From Prolixibacteraceae bacterium (GTDB lineage: Bacteria; Bacteroidota; Bacteroidia; Bacteroidales; Prolixibacteraceae), in the NCBI GenBank assembly GCA_019856515.1, contig CP082230.1, positions 1,364,001-1,428,000 of the forward strand: DNA of 64,000 bases, written 5' to 3'. The translations under genes were made by a program, and so were the position numbers. Shown piece after piece: positions 7,777 to 16,606 of this stretch (position 1 is the stretch's first letter; each line of letters begins with the position of its first letter). The notes under the pieces are model-generated. The model was not told the DNA's origin, searched no databases, and saw only the letters and a list, made by a program, of their open reading frames with translations.

Positions 7777-9064
7777 TAAGATTATATCCTGTTCGGAGCA
7801 TGACTCCTTAGAGATAGCCTACCTCATAGAAGAAGAGACTCCCGATTTTTCTTATGGGGATCGATGTGTGCTTTTTCCAAAGACACATAGAGGAAAAGAC
7901 GCTTCGTTATCATGCTTTTCTACCCAATATGAGGATAAAAGTTACCAGCTCAAGACCTCATATTTTATTGGTGTAGATTGGTTATATCAGGAGAGAAAGG
8001 AGGCCATTCAGGTTCACCCCAAAATCAATGATGAGGAGGGTGAAGTGGATTATTTAGGTATTATCTTTAACTCTCTCTCTTTTCCGGATGCACATCATGC
8101 CGTGGAGGAGCTGTTTTGGGTAAAGTGGGATGAGACACCTATCGAAATATCTCAGAAAGAGGATCTACTGACCCCACTACTTATCGTGGAGTACTTATCG
8201 ATATTGCGAGAGATTGTACGCAAAGGATTGAAGAAATCATACTATCGTGTAGAGAAGAATCTCCATAGTCGTATTAAAGGGAAAGTGCAGGTGGGGGCTA
8301 CCATCAAACGCAATATAATGCGCCAACGTCCTCTTCATACCCAGTGTTGCTATGAAGCATTTGGGGTAAATAATATGGAAAATCGCCTGCTAAAAAAAGC
8401 GTTTCTTTTTGCTCAAAGATATCTTTCGCAGTATATCGAGATGGGACAACATAAACAACTTCTGTCGACGATCCATTACATCTCTCCTGCCCTGACGGAT
8501 GTTTCGGATGATGTTTCGTTACACGAATTGAAACATCAGAAGAGCAATAAGTTTTTTAAGGAGTATGAGAGGGGATTGAAACTGGCACATTTTATCTTAA
8601 AGCGGTTTGGCTACAATATACAGGAAACCACACCGTCTAGTATAAAGGTCACCACTCCCCCATTTTGGATTGATATGAGTAAAGTGTTTGAACTACATGT
8701 CCTCAACTTATTGCGCGCCACTCTTAAGGAAGATGTGAAATTTCAATTCCAAGCGGGACAACTCTCTATCGACTATTTGATCCACACAGAAGGATTTCAA
8801 ATAGTGGTGGATGCCAAATATAAACCACGCTATAGGGAACAATCTATTCATATCGACGATATACGTCAAGTGAGTGGTTATGCCCGCATGGAGAAGTTAT
8901 ATCGTACTTTCGCTATTGAAGATTCATCTCTTATTGACTGCCTGATTATCTATCCCGATCAAGAAAATGGTTTGGAGCACATTGCTCTTGATGATCTAAA
9001 AAAGCATGAACTAAAAAGTTATCGTGGAATATATAAGTTGGGGGTAAAGATGCCGAAGATATAA
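7763..9064 (+). CDS. mcrC: McrC-like nuclease subunit
   Basis: 433 residues, starting inside the end of mcrB. The N-terminal half matches the McrC beta-rich adaptor region (YGDRCVLFPKTHRG, SYFIGVDWLYQER) that stimulates McrB. The middle contains the McrC-type stretch RIKGKVQVG, and NNMENRLLKKAF. The C-terminus is the PD-(D/E)XK nuclease: Asp337 in LSIDYLI, Asp350-Ala-Lys352 in VVDAKYKPR, then DDIRQVSGYARM. With McrB it should cut DNA carrying modified bases, such as phage hydroxymethyl- or methylcytosine DNA. Length and motif order are normal, so the pair looks intact. A hairpin follows the stop. Confidence 0.92.
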   Translation: MSMHNKIISCSEHDSLEIAYLIEEETPDFSYGDRCVLFPKTHRGKDASLSCFSTQYEDKSYQLKTSYFIGVDWLYQERKEAIQVHPKINDEEGEVDYLGIIFNSLSFPDAHHAVEELFWVKWDETPIEISQKEDLLTPLLIVEYLSILREIVRKGLKKSYYRVEKNLHSRIKGKVQVGATIKRNIMRQRPLHTQCCYEAFGVNNMENRLLKKAFLFAQRYLSQYIEMGQHKQLLSTIHYISPALTDVSDDVSLHELKHQKSNKFFKEYERGLKLAHFILKRFGYNIQETTPSSIKVTTPPFWIDMSKVFELHVLNLLRATLKEDVKFQFQAGQLSIDYLIHTEGFQIVVDAKYKPRYREQSIHIDDIRQVSGYARMEKLYRTFAIEDSSLIDCLIIYPDQENGLEHIALDDLKKHELKSYRGIYKLGVKMPKI

Positions 9065-9073
9065 TTGACATCT

Positions 9074-9118
9074 AAGGCAACAACAAAATGTCATATATCG
9101 ATATTTTGTTGTTGACTT
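9074..9118 (+). terminator. Inverted repeat behind mcrC
   Basis: CAACAACAAAAT at 9078-9089 pairs with ATTTTGTTGTTG at 9103-9114, and the pairing extends with single mismatches to 9074-9118. It lies 10 bp past the mcrC stop and probably ends that operon, although it is AT-rich and lacks a downstream T-tract. Confidence 0.5.
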
Positions 9119-9882
9119 AAATACCACGAATGTCAATTCTATGCGATATTGATGTCTTCCCATTTTTCTTTAAACTCGCTTAAACTAGAAACGTCTTACT
9201 TTTCAAGAACAATGAATATCATGATCAAGGGTTATTCGAGAAACATAACACATTGATTGTAGAATAAGTTGGACATGCCCCATTCATTGATATTGATTGA
9301 TGAAAAGGAGGTAAAATAAAACGAAGACAAGATTCCAGATAACTGAACTCGACTAATACAACAATCAATATCCTTCTGTAAACAAACACATCGATTTTCG
9401 TGGTTACGTACCATAATACGATGAATTTAACTCATGCTTTATATGGCCACAGATTCTCAAAATACAGATCAAAAAAAGCGTCATTACAAAGGCTAAATCA
9501 TGCTTACGTCCTGAGTTACTTCTTGTATCATTAAGATTTATTTGTAGGTAGTTGTAAAATAGTCTAATTTTGTTAGATGAAACGTCGCTATTCATAATTT
9601 ATATCTGTTTTTCGCAATCCAAATATAATATGAATTCACGTTTTATGAACAAGCCCTGAGTATTATTATATTTGAATGTTTTATACTAAAGGCAAATGAA
9701 TAGGATAAAAGAAATATCAATGGAAAATAAATAAAACTGACATGACTAGGTGGCTACCTAAGTAAAGAGCTATAATCTTATTAAAGGGTATGTTCAAAGT
9801 AGACAACACCCCAGATTGGAAGTATTGTTTAAGGTTTCGAAAATACTTAATGTTAATATAATGGATCTAAAACAGGTTGAAG
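9119..9882. other. Gene-free spacer between the two defence operons
   Basis: About 760 bp with no credible gene; the short frames on the minus strand have no domain signal. A TATATTTG box at 9667-9674 could be a Bacteroidota -7 element, but no TTG was found at the right distance and the gene start is 210 bp away. Confidence 0.5.
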
Positions 9883-11979
9883 ATGAATAAATCTGATGCA
9901 TTAAACTTATTGAGGAATTCTATTGATAATGATACAGCAGAGTTCCGAGAAGGACAATGGCAAGCTATTGATGGAATCGTTAATAGGAAAAAGAAATTAC
10001 TTGTAATAGAACGTACAGGCTGGGGAAAAAGCTCAGTATATTTTATTAGTACAAGAATTCTTAGAGATGAAGGTAAGGGTACAACTATTATTATCTCACC
10101 TCTACTTGCATTAATGAGAAATCAAATTGAAGCTGCTGAAAGATTAGGTATAAAAGCAATTTCAATTAACTCAACAAATGTTGAAGATTGGAACATATCC
10201 AAATTAGCAGTTCTTAGGAATGAAGTTGATGCATTACTAATTTCTCCGGAAAGGCTTGCAAATGAAAATTTCATGAATAACATTTTAAGACCAATAGCGG
10301 ATAGAATTGGTTTATTTGTTGTTGATGAAGCACATTGTATTTCAGACTGGGGGCATGATTTTAGACCTGATTATAGAAGAATAGTAAATATTCTTAAGTT
10401 CATGCCAACTGGTATGCCAATCCTTGGAACAACGGCCACTGCTAATGATAGAGTGTGTAAAGATATAGTTTCGCAGCTCGGAGATATAGAGGTAATCAGA
10501 GGAGCTTTAACTAGAGAAAGTTTGATTCTTCAAAATATATCACTTAAAGATCAAGCTGCTAGATTAGCTTGGTTGAAAGAGAATATTCCTAATTTAACAG
10601 GAAGTGGTATTGTTTATACACTCACCAAAAGAGATGCAATGATTGTCACAGATTGGTTGAATGAATGCGATATAGATGCTGCTTATTATTATGCTGGAGC
10701 TAAGGATAATAACTTTGAAGACTCTACACAGTATCGACAGTATGTAGAAGACTCATTATATAACAACGAATTGAAGGTTCTTGTGTCCACTTCAGCATTG
10801 GGTATGGGCTATGACAAACCAGATTTAGGCTTTGTTATACATTATCAAGCTCCAAGCTCAATAATAAGCTACTATCAACAAGTAGGAAGGGCGGGAAGGG
10901 CTATCAGTAAAGCGCATGGTGTTCTATTATCAGGTCGAGAAGATCACGATATACATCAGTACTTCAGACAATCAGCCTTTCCTCCAAAAGAAAGAGTAGA
11001 GGCTATATTAGCTATCATTGAAGAACACGATGGTTTATCTGTTCCAGAGCTAATGAAGCAACTAAACTTAAGAAAGGGTCAGATAGAACAAGTATTGAAA
11101 TATCTAATCGTAGAAGAATCTTCTCCTGTTATAAAGATTGGTACTAAGTGGTATAGAACAGCTGTAGAGTATGATATGGATTCTGATAAGGTGTTAAGAT
11201 TAACGAACCAAAGACTTAATGAATGGCATGAAATGTTGACGTATATTGATTCAACTGATTGCTTGATGAATTTCCTGCAAAACTCTCTTGATGATCCAAA
11301 TAGAACTCTTTGTGGAAAATGTGCGAATTGTGACCAAAAGCTTAAATTATCAGATACGGTACAACATGAAAATGGAGTGGAAGCTGCTTTGTTTCTGAAA
11401 CATTCAGAATTTGATTTTAAATTAAAAATAAAAATTGAATCTGAGGCATTGCCTGAATATGGATTTAGTGGTAATCTTCATCAAAGCCTCCGTGCAGAAT
11501 TGGGTAAATCTTTATCAAGATGGGGAGATGCTGGCTGGGGTAGTATAGTTGCAGAAGACAAGCATAATAATTTTTTTCGAGATGAATTGGTTGATGCATT
11601 TGTTGAAATGTATAATGAAAGATGGAATACAACTCCTCGTCCAACATGGGTCACCTGCATTCCTTCACATAGGCACCCAGACTTAGTTCCTTCCTTTGCT
11701 GAACGAGTAGCAACGAAGTTGGGCTTACCCTTTGTGTCAGTAATAGAAAAAATAGAGGAAACTGCTCCTCAAAAAGAACAGGAAAATAACTTTTTCCAAT
11801 GTAAAAACCTTGATGGAGCATTTAAAGTCAACGGTAGTATTAAAGTTGGTCAACCTGTGTTACTAATAGATGATGCAATTGATTCGGGATGGACACTAAC
11901 AATTGCATCGGCTTTACTTAGGCAGGCAGGCTGTGGTATTGTTTTTCCTGCAACTTTAACTTCAACATCAGCAAATTAA
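9883..11979 (+). CDS. RecQ-family DNA helicase fused to a phosphoribosyltransferase domain
   Basis: 698 residues from the ATG at 9883; a TTG at 9877 is in frame but less likely. The N-terminal two thirds are a complete RecQ core: motif 0 FREGQWQAI (21-29), Walker A TGWGKS (45-50, W where RecQ usually has G), DEAHCISDWGHDFRPDY (from 148), TTATAN, and QQVGRAGRA (332-340). A RecQ zinc site follows with Cys460, 477, 480 and 483. In place of an HRDC domain, the last 160 residues form a type I PRTase, with PSHRHPDLVPSFAERVA and the PRPP loop VLLIDDAIDSGWTL at 659-672, similar to ComFC. The dprA-like gene starts 4 bp later, so the two act together. A housekeeping RecQ role is unlikely given the fusion and the setting. 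Confidence 0.9.
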   Translation: MNKSDALNLLRNSIDNDTAEFREGQWQAIDGIVNRKKKLLVIERTGWGKSSVYFISTRILRDEGKGTTIIISPLLALMRNQIEAAERLGIKAISINSTNVEDWNISKLAVLRNEVDALLISPERLANENFMNNILRPIADRIGLFVVDEAHCISDWGHDFRPDYRRIVNILKFMPTGMPILGTTATANDRVCKDIVSQLGDIEVIRGALTRESLILQNISLKDQAARLAWLKENIPNLTGSGIVYTLTKRDAMIVTDWLNECDIDAAYYYAGAKDNNFEDSTQYRQYVEDSLYNNELKVLVSTSALGMGYDKPDLGFVIHYQAPSSIISYYQQVGRAGRAISKAHGVLLSGREDHDIHQYFRQSAFPPKERVEAILAIIEEHDGLSVPELMKQLNLRKGQIEQVLKYLIVEESSPVIKIGTKWYRTAVEYDMDSDKVLRLTNQRLNEWHEMLTYIDSTDCLMNFLQNSLDDPNRTLCGKCANCDQKLKLSDTVQHENGVEAALFLKHSEFDFKLKIKIESEALPEYGFSGNLHQSLRAELGKSLSRWGDAGWGSIVAEDKHNNFFRDELVDAFVEMYNERWNTTPRPTWVTCIPSHRHPDLVPSFAERVATKLGLPFVSVIEKIEETAPQKEQENNFFQCKNLDGAFKVNGSIKVGQPVLLIDDAIDSGWTLTIASALLRQAGCGIVFPATLTSTSAN

Positions 11980-11983
11980 GATT

Positions 11984-13231
11984 ATGATTTCAGAAAGAAC
12001 AAAATCAATATTACTATTTACATCATACTTTGCAAAAAGTTCGGATAAAAGCATAAAGCCGCTGACCAACACTGAGTGGAATAGGTTAGTTAGATGGTTG
12101 CAATCAAAATCAATAAGCCCAGAGGATTTCTTATCTCAAGATAATGCTAGTTTATTACTTGGTTGGCAGGATAAAACAATTACATCAGAAAGGATTGACT
12201 CTCTGCTAGAAAGAAAATCTGCATTAGCAATAGCTTTGGATAAATGGACTAAAGCAGGAATTTGGATTATTAATAGAGGTGATAAACAATATCCCAGGAG
12301 ATTAAAAGAAAGATTGAAGGATAATGCCCCGCCGATATTATTTGGAATAGGGAATGCTGATTTATTAAATAAGCAATATATTGGAATTGTTGGAGCAAGA
12401 AAAACTACAGACAATGAATTGTTTGAAACAAAGAAGATAGGCAAGAAAATAACTTCCGAAAACTTTGGAATTGTTTCTGGTGGAGCTAAAGGAGTAGATG
12501 AGTCTGCTATGCTCGGCGCTCTTGAAGCAAATGGAAATTGTATTGGTTTTGTATCGGATTCATTAATTAGGAAGTCAACAACCAGTACGTTTAGAAAATA
12601 TATAATCAATAAAAGGCTTGTTCTTCTATCTCCATTTAACCCTGAAGCAAGTTTTAACGTAGGGAATGCAATGACTAGAAATAAATTGATATATACACAG
12701 TCAGAAGCTACGATAGTTGTAAAATCAGACACAAAAGGAGGAACATGGGAAGGTGCCAAAGAAAATTTAAAAAAACAATGGGTTCCTCTTTGGGTTATTT
12801 ACAACAAAGAGGTTGGCAACAATGAGTTAATAAAATTGGGTGCTAATAAATTACTTCCTGAAAATGAATACAAAATAGAAGAATTGGTAAAAGTAAAAAT
12901 AATTCAGGTTTCTGAGCCTAATTTATTTTCTTCTAATAATTCTCTAGCCAATAACATAGCACAAGAAAAGAAGGTGATAAAGAAGGAGGGTGATATTATT
13001 GAAGTTAAATTAAATGATGCAACATTATTTGATTATTTTATCTTCAAACTTTATAGTATCATAACTGATAAACCATTGACTAAAAAAGATATCAAGGATA
13101 AATTATCCATAACCAATAGCCAATTAGATGAATGGTTGAAAATGGCTTGTGCTAAGGAATTTATTATAAAAAATAATAGGCCAGTGACTTTCATTTTAAA
13201 TAAGGAAAAGAAAATTAGAATTACGAGTTAG
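11984..13231 (+). CDS. DprA/Smf-like Rossmann protein with C-terminal winged-helix extension
   Basis: 415 residues. The DprA core is clear: YPRRLKERLKDNAPPILFG, GIVGARKTT at 134-142, SGGAKGVDESAMLGALEA from 165, and RNKLIYTQSEATIVVKS. True DprA loads RecA on incoming single strands during transformation. This one has about 60 extra N-terminal residues and a C-terminal segment (PLTKKDIKDKLSITNSQL) resembling a winged helix. It follows the RecQ-PRTase gene after 4 bp and has no competence neighbours. DprA-domain proteins paired with PRTases are known from ShosTA-type toxin-antitoxin defence, where the DprA protein is the antitoxin. A similar control role is inferred here. The gene is visibly AT-richer than mcrBC. 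Confidence 0.88.
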   Translation: MISERTKSILLFTSYFAKSSDKSIKPLTNTEWNRLVRWLQSKSISPEDFLSQDNASLLLGWQDKTITSERIDSLLERKSALAIALDKWTKAGIWIINRGDKQYPRRLKERLKDNAPPILFGIGNADLLNKQYIGIVGARKTTDNELFETKKIGKKITSENFGIVSGGAKGVDESAMLGALEANGNCIGFVSDSLIRKSTTSTFRKYIINKRLVLLSPFNPEASFNVGNAMTRNKLIYTQSEATIVVKSDTKGGTWEGAKENLKKQWVPLWVIYNKEVGNNELIKLGANKLLPENEYKIEELVKVKIIQVSEPNLFSSNNSLANNIAQEKKVIKKEGDIIEVKLNDATLFDYFIFKLYSIITDKPLTKKDIKDKLSITNSQLDEWLKMACAKEFIIKNNRPVTFILNKEKKIRITS

Positions 13232-13887
13232 TTTAATAAGACAATTTTCTACAATTTAAGAAAAACACCAGGCTGATTAATATCAACAGATAGTTTTTTT
13301 GAGCTTGTGCGGCCTATTCCATTAACGTACTGGCATTCAATCCTAATTTCCGTCATGGAGGTGTTAATACTTGCATATCTAAACGAATCGTCTCATTCGT
13401 AATTCTAGCATGTTTTTTGTGACTTTAATAATTCGTATGGACAAGTATTTTGCGAACCGATTTGAATAGCTACACTTTTAAATTGGGATTAAATAACATA
13501 TATCAGGAGGCTATGTATCCATCTTCATCTTGGCAAATAATTGTGAGAGTATAACTAGCCAAAGAAAATCTCATAATTTCATTCTAAGGGCATTTATTTA
13601 ATTTAAAACAACTTCGGGGCCATATGACACCATATCAAGACAAAGGAGGTGTTATATAGCCTCAAATGGATGTAATGTAATAAAGAAAAGGATTAGGATA
13701 ATAATTGCAAGCGTAATGTATGCGGCATAACTACTTTTGGGGTTGGAAGTTGAGTTTGAGACTGATTGTGTAATCATATCGTTTTGCTAAAACAGGCAAT
13801 ACGTCAATGGTCAGTTATATTGAAGTTGAAAATCAGATGAAAGTGAGAGAGGTTTTAATTGGTGAAGCCTTATGATTTCATATTTGG

Positions 13888-14066
13888 GGGTCAGGACTTC
13901 AGCCTTTGGTTGTGTGGTGGGTTTGTTTTCCCAAGACTCATTCCTATACCGCGCTATCGCGCAATTTAGGCATTTCACCATTGGGCTAAGTTCAGTTTCC
14001 CTTTCAGGGAAAGTTGCAAAATAAAAAAGATCCATAGAAATCCGTTTGATCCGTTGAATCCGTGGC
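13888..14066 (+). repeat. Repeat array B, unit 1
   Basis: Homologous to array A units and in the same orientation, from GGGTCAGGACTTCAGCC to TTGAATCCGTGGC. At the place where other units have TTGACC-TTC-GGTCAA this copy has GCGCTATCGCGC (13951-13962), a different sequence that still forms a hairpin. The second hairpin TTTCCCT-TTC-AGGGAAA is kept. Confidence 0.85.
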
Positions 14067-14138
14067 GATTATTCCATTTAAGCATTAGTGTGATACATGA
14101 TGCCGAGCTGGAGCTCAGCGTTCCCAGTTGTTTCTTTG

Positions 14139-14319
14139 GGGTCAGGCCTTCAGTCTTTGATTGTGTGGTGGGTTTGTTTTCCCAAGGCTTTAACCAATAC
14201 CTTGACCTTACGGTCAAATTATGGTTTTCACCATTGGGCTAAGTTCGGTTTCCCTTTTAGAGAAGGCTGCAAAATAAAAAAGATCCGTGGAAATCCATCT
14301 GATCCGTTGAATCCGTGGC
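14139..14319 (+). repeat. Repeat array B, unit 2
   Basis: Starts 251 bp after unit 1. The first hairpin is TTGACC-TTAC-GGTCAA at 14202-14217, with a 4-nt loop instead of 3. The second hairpin has decayed to TTTCCCTTTTAGAGAAGG. The unit ends GATCCGTTGAATCCGTGGC. Confidence 0.85.
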
Positions 14320-14455
14320 TGTATTTTCCTTGCACCACAGCCCTAATAAAGATCCGTGCTCATCAGTACTATCTGTTTCATCAGTGTGCCATCCCTTGCA
14401 CTTCAATACGTTCCATGATATCGAGCTGGAGCTAGCGTTCCCAGTTGTTCCTTTG

Positions 14456-14615
14456 GGGCAGGCCTTCAGCCTTTGGTTGTAAAGAGATTTGTTTTCCCAA
14501 GGTTTTAACCAATACCTTGACCTTACGGTCAAATTATGGTTTTCACCATTGGGCTAAGTTCGGTTTCCCTTTCAGGGAAGGTTGCAAAATAAAAAAGATC
14601 CGTGGAAATCCGTGG
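14456..14615 (+). repeat. Repeat array B, unit 3 and tail
   Basis: A third copy, 317 bp after unit 2, with the TTGACC-TTAC-GGTCAA hairpin and an intact TTTCCCT-TTC-AGGGAAG hairpin. A degenerate tail runs to about 14790 and includes another GATCCGTTGAATCTGTGGC phrase near 14764. Confidence 0.8.
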
Positions 14616-14923
14616 ATATTTTAGACGCGAACATCGCGCCTTTACGTGGCTCCATTTCCTAGATCTTATTGGACTTTGAGTGCATCTTTGTTGCAATAAG
14701 ACAAATGTCCAATCCGTGTCCATATTTTCTTCGTGCCTTAGTGATATTTTTTTATCAGTATAGATCCGTTGAATCTGTGGCTGTGTTCTTTTATAAGTAG
14801 ACACAGCGTGAACAGAAATTATACAGTCTATATACTAGTCAAAGGACAAGTAGTAAAATGAAATATTTCATTAATATTATTTTTTATATATTTACACAAA
14901 CAACTAAAAACCAATCTTATAAT

Positions 14924-15586
14924 ATGAAGAGACTATGCTTTATCCTTTCAATCTCAGTTGCCTTTTTCACTAACTCCATTGTATCGGTAGCGCAATCAAA
15001 AAGTAATTTTGTAGTCAAAGCTGGGGCCAATATAAATTATTTTGATGCAAATTTTAAACAAAGAAGTAATCTAGGTTATCATTTGGGAGGACTATTCTCA
15101 TTTAATCTTAACTCTTTTAGAATACAATCTGGTTTGATTTATATTAAAAGAGGGACCAGAACGTTATTACAAGAGGTTATGTATACAGTAGAAAATCATG
15201 AAATTATTGATGAGAGAATAGTTCATGAAGACTACGATAGTCGCATGGTGGTAAACTACATTGAAATTCCCCTTAACCTTAGCTTAAAGGTTGTCGGCTT
15301 CCGCAATAATAATAACGAAGTCAGGCTTCATGTTGAACCAGCTTTAGGAGTATATATTTCGGACCAGATTAAAAGAGGAAATGACAAGAGGGTATTTTTA
15401 CTTAACCACGAAGAGCCAAATTATTATGAAGAGCTAAATATCGGAATAAAGTTTGGGGCAAGTTTTAAGGTTGGTCAGTTTGAGCCTTATGCAGGTTATG
15501 ATATTGGAATTAATGATATCGCAGCCAATCATTATGAAATAAGAAACAGAAGTGTTTATCTTGGTTTAGGCTACTACATACACTAA
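14924..15586 (+). CDS. PorT-like outer-membrane beta-barrel protein
   Basis: I place the start at the ATG at 14924, because this gives a clean signal peptide (MKRLCFILSISVAFFTNS..VSVAQ); the frame opens at 14858 with 22 non-signal residues. The 220-residue product shows the Bacteroidota 'outer membrane protein beta-barrel domain' pattern: FVVKAGANINYF, LGYHLGGLFSFN, FRIQSGLIYIKRGT, VVNYIEIPLNLSLKV, LHVEPALGVYISDQI and KFGASFKVGQFEPYAGYDIG. It presumably forms an 8- to 10-strand barrel in the outer membrane. The next gene is a paralogue. Ligand or partner unknown. Confidence 0.82.
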   Translation: MKRLCFILSISVAFFTNSIVSVAQSKSNFVVKAGANINYFDANFKQRSNLGYHLGGLFSFNLNSFRIQSGLIYIKRGTRTLLQEVMYTVENHEIIDERIVHEDYDSRMVVNYIEIPLNLSLKVVGFRNNNNEVRLHVEPALGVYISDQIKRGNDKRVFLLNHEEPNYYEELNIGIKFGASFKVGQFEPYAGYDIGINDIAANHYEIRNRSVYLGLGYYIH

Positions 15587-15604
15587 ATTCGAAAGACATG
15601 ACTC

Positions 15605-15645
15605 TTTAACTATCACACATTTATTTAAAATATGTGATAGTTAAA
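15605..15645 (+). terminator. Hairpin behind the first barrel gene
   Basis: TTTAACTATCACA at 15605-15617 pairs with (T)GTGATAGTTAAA ending at 15645. It lies 19 bp past the stop. It is AT-rich, so a weak terminator or mRNA-end stabiliser is likely. Confidence 0.5.
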
Positions 15646-15699
15646 ATAAGAACACAAAGTCTGCAAGAGTTAAAAATTATGGGGCTACGAATTGGATGG

Positions 15700-15840
15700 A
15701 ATTCATCAGTGTAAAGAAGAAAATCATATGTGACAAAGGTTATGCAGCCACGGATATAACTATCACAAACAATAATCGATATAGGTCTCTATGATCCATT
15801 GAATTCATGGCAATAAATTCTTTCACCTAGGCTAAACTTG
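15700..15840. repeat. Decayed remnant of the island-flanking repeat
   Basis: GATCCATTGAATTCATGGC near 15793 corresponds to GATCCGTTGAATCCGTGGC of the array units with scattered substitutions. No full unit remains. Confidence 0.4.
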
Positions 15841-15861
15841 CTGGCAATCTTAACGAATACA

Positions 15862-15914
15862 ATATAAATTGTAATAAATCATTTATGGCTTTCTGGATTT
15901 ATTACAATTTATAT
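15862..15914. promoter_or_regulatory. Perfect 19-bp inverted repeat upstream of the second barrel gene
   Basis: ATATAAATTGTAATAAATC at 15862-15880 is the exact reverse complement of 15896-15914, with a 15-nt loop. It ends 35 bp before the start codon at 15950. It could be an operator for a dimeric regulator, a 5'-leader hairpin, or the terminator of an earlier transcript. Confidence 0.55.
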
Positions 15915-15949
15915 ATTTTAACATTATCAATTTTAATTTACCTTATTCC

Positions 15950-16606
15950 ATGAGAAAAATAAGCATTATTCTTACATTAGTGTTCATATTGGCAACGCTC
16001 CAATGCTTGAAAGCACAAGAAACCAATGGATTCAGCCTCCGAGCAGGACTACACATAAACGAGCTTAACAAGGATTACGTAAACCCTACGTTAGGTTTAT
16101 CTGTTGGAGCTTTTTACTCTTTTCATCTAGATAACCTTAGAGTCCAACCTGGAGTTGCATTTACGCAAAGAGGGGGGAAATTAAAAACGACAGTGTCCTA
16201 TGGTCCTCCAGGTTACTCTTCTAATAGTAATGCCCCTGATATGACGACAACTTACGATGATTTTGTAGCATTGAATTATATTGAGATCCCCATTAACTTT
16301 AGTTTGAAAATCATAAGTCTTAAGAAAAGTAATAATATTAGAGTATCTATTGAGCCTACTTTAGGGTATTGTATCTCTGGTAAGGTGGAAGATCTAGGAC
16401 AAGCCTATGACGTAAAGGTCACATCGGATGTCGAAAATATAAACGATATAAAACCGTTAAATTTTGGCGTTAAATTTGGGGCAAGTCTGAAACTGAATCA
16501 TTTTGAACCTTATATTGGCTACGATGTAGGAGTAAGTAATATCAAAACCACTAAAAATGAATGGAAAAATCGTGCTTTTTGTGTCGGTTTATCTTATTAT
16601 TTGTAA
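15950..16606 (+). CDS. PorT-like outer-membrane beta-barrel protein (paralogue)
   Basis: 218 residues with signal peptide MRKISIILTLVFILATLQC..KAQ. It aligns by eye with the preceding gene: FSLRAGLHINEL, LGLSVGAFYSFHLDNLRVQPGVAFTQRGG, ALNYIEIPINFSLKI, VSIEPTLGYCISG, and KFGASLKLNHFEPYIGYDVG. The order of strands and the conserved YIEIP turn show a duplication. The two genes are separated by 363 bp with a hairpin and an inverted repeat, so they are probably transcribed separately. Confidence 0.82.
   Translation: MRKISIILTLVFILATLQCLKAQETNGFSLRAGLHINELNKDYVNPTLGLSVGAFYSFHLDNLRVQPGVAFTQRGGKLKTTVSYGPPGYSSNSNAPDMTTTYDDFVALNYIEIPINFSLKIISLKKSNNIRVSIEPTLGYCISGKVEDLGQAYDVKVTSDVENINDIKPLNFGVKFGASLKLNHFEPYIGYDVGVSNIKTTKNEWKNRAFCVGLSYYL

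Larger units (their letters stand above)
13232..14923. other. Non-coding stretch carrying repeat array B
   Basis: 13232-13887 holds no recognisable gene. 13888-14790 is repeat array B (three units and a decaying tail). 14790-14923 leads into the next gene and should hold its promoter. Confidence 0.65.

Noticed and set aside
9232..9595. Two short minus-strand frames between mcrC and the RecQ-PRTase gene
   Set aside because: No start context, no domain, and they overlap one another; treated as spacer.
12136..12759. 207-residue frame antisense to the dprA-like gene
   Set aside because: It is a mirror of a strongly supported Rossmann protein and has no domain signal; long antisense frames are expected there from codon bias.
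9883..13231. Natural-competence operon (helicase, ComFC-like PRTase, DprA)
   Set aside because: The helicase is RecQ type rather than ComFA, no comE or pilus genes are nearby, and the genes are fused and placed in a defence setting. It remains a distant alternative.
13811..14804. Six overlapping frames of 62-112 residues on both strands in array B
   Set aside because: All arise from the repeat units; the peptides recur only where the DNA repeat recurs, and opposite-strand frames are equally long.
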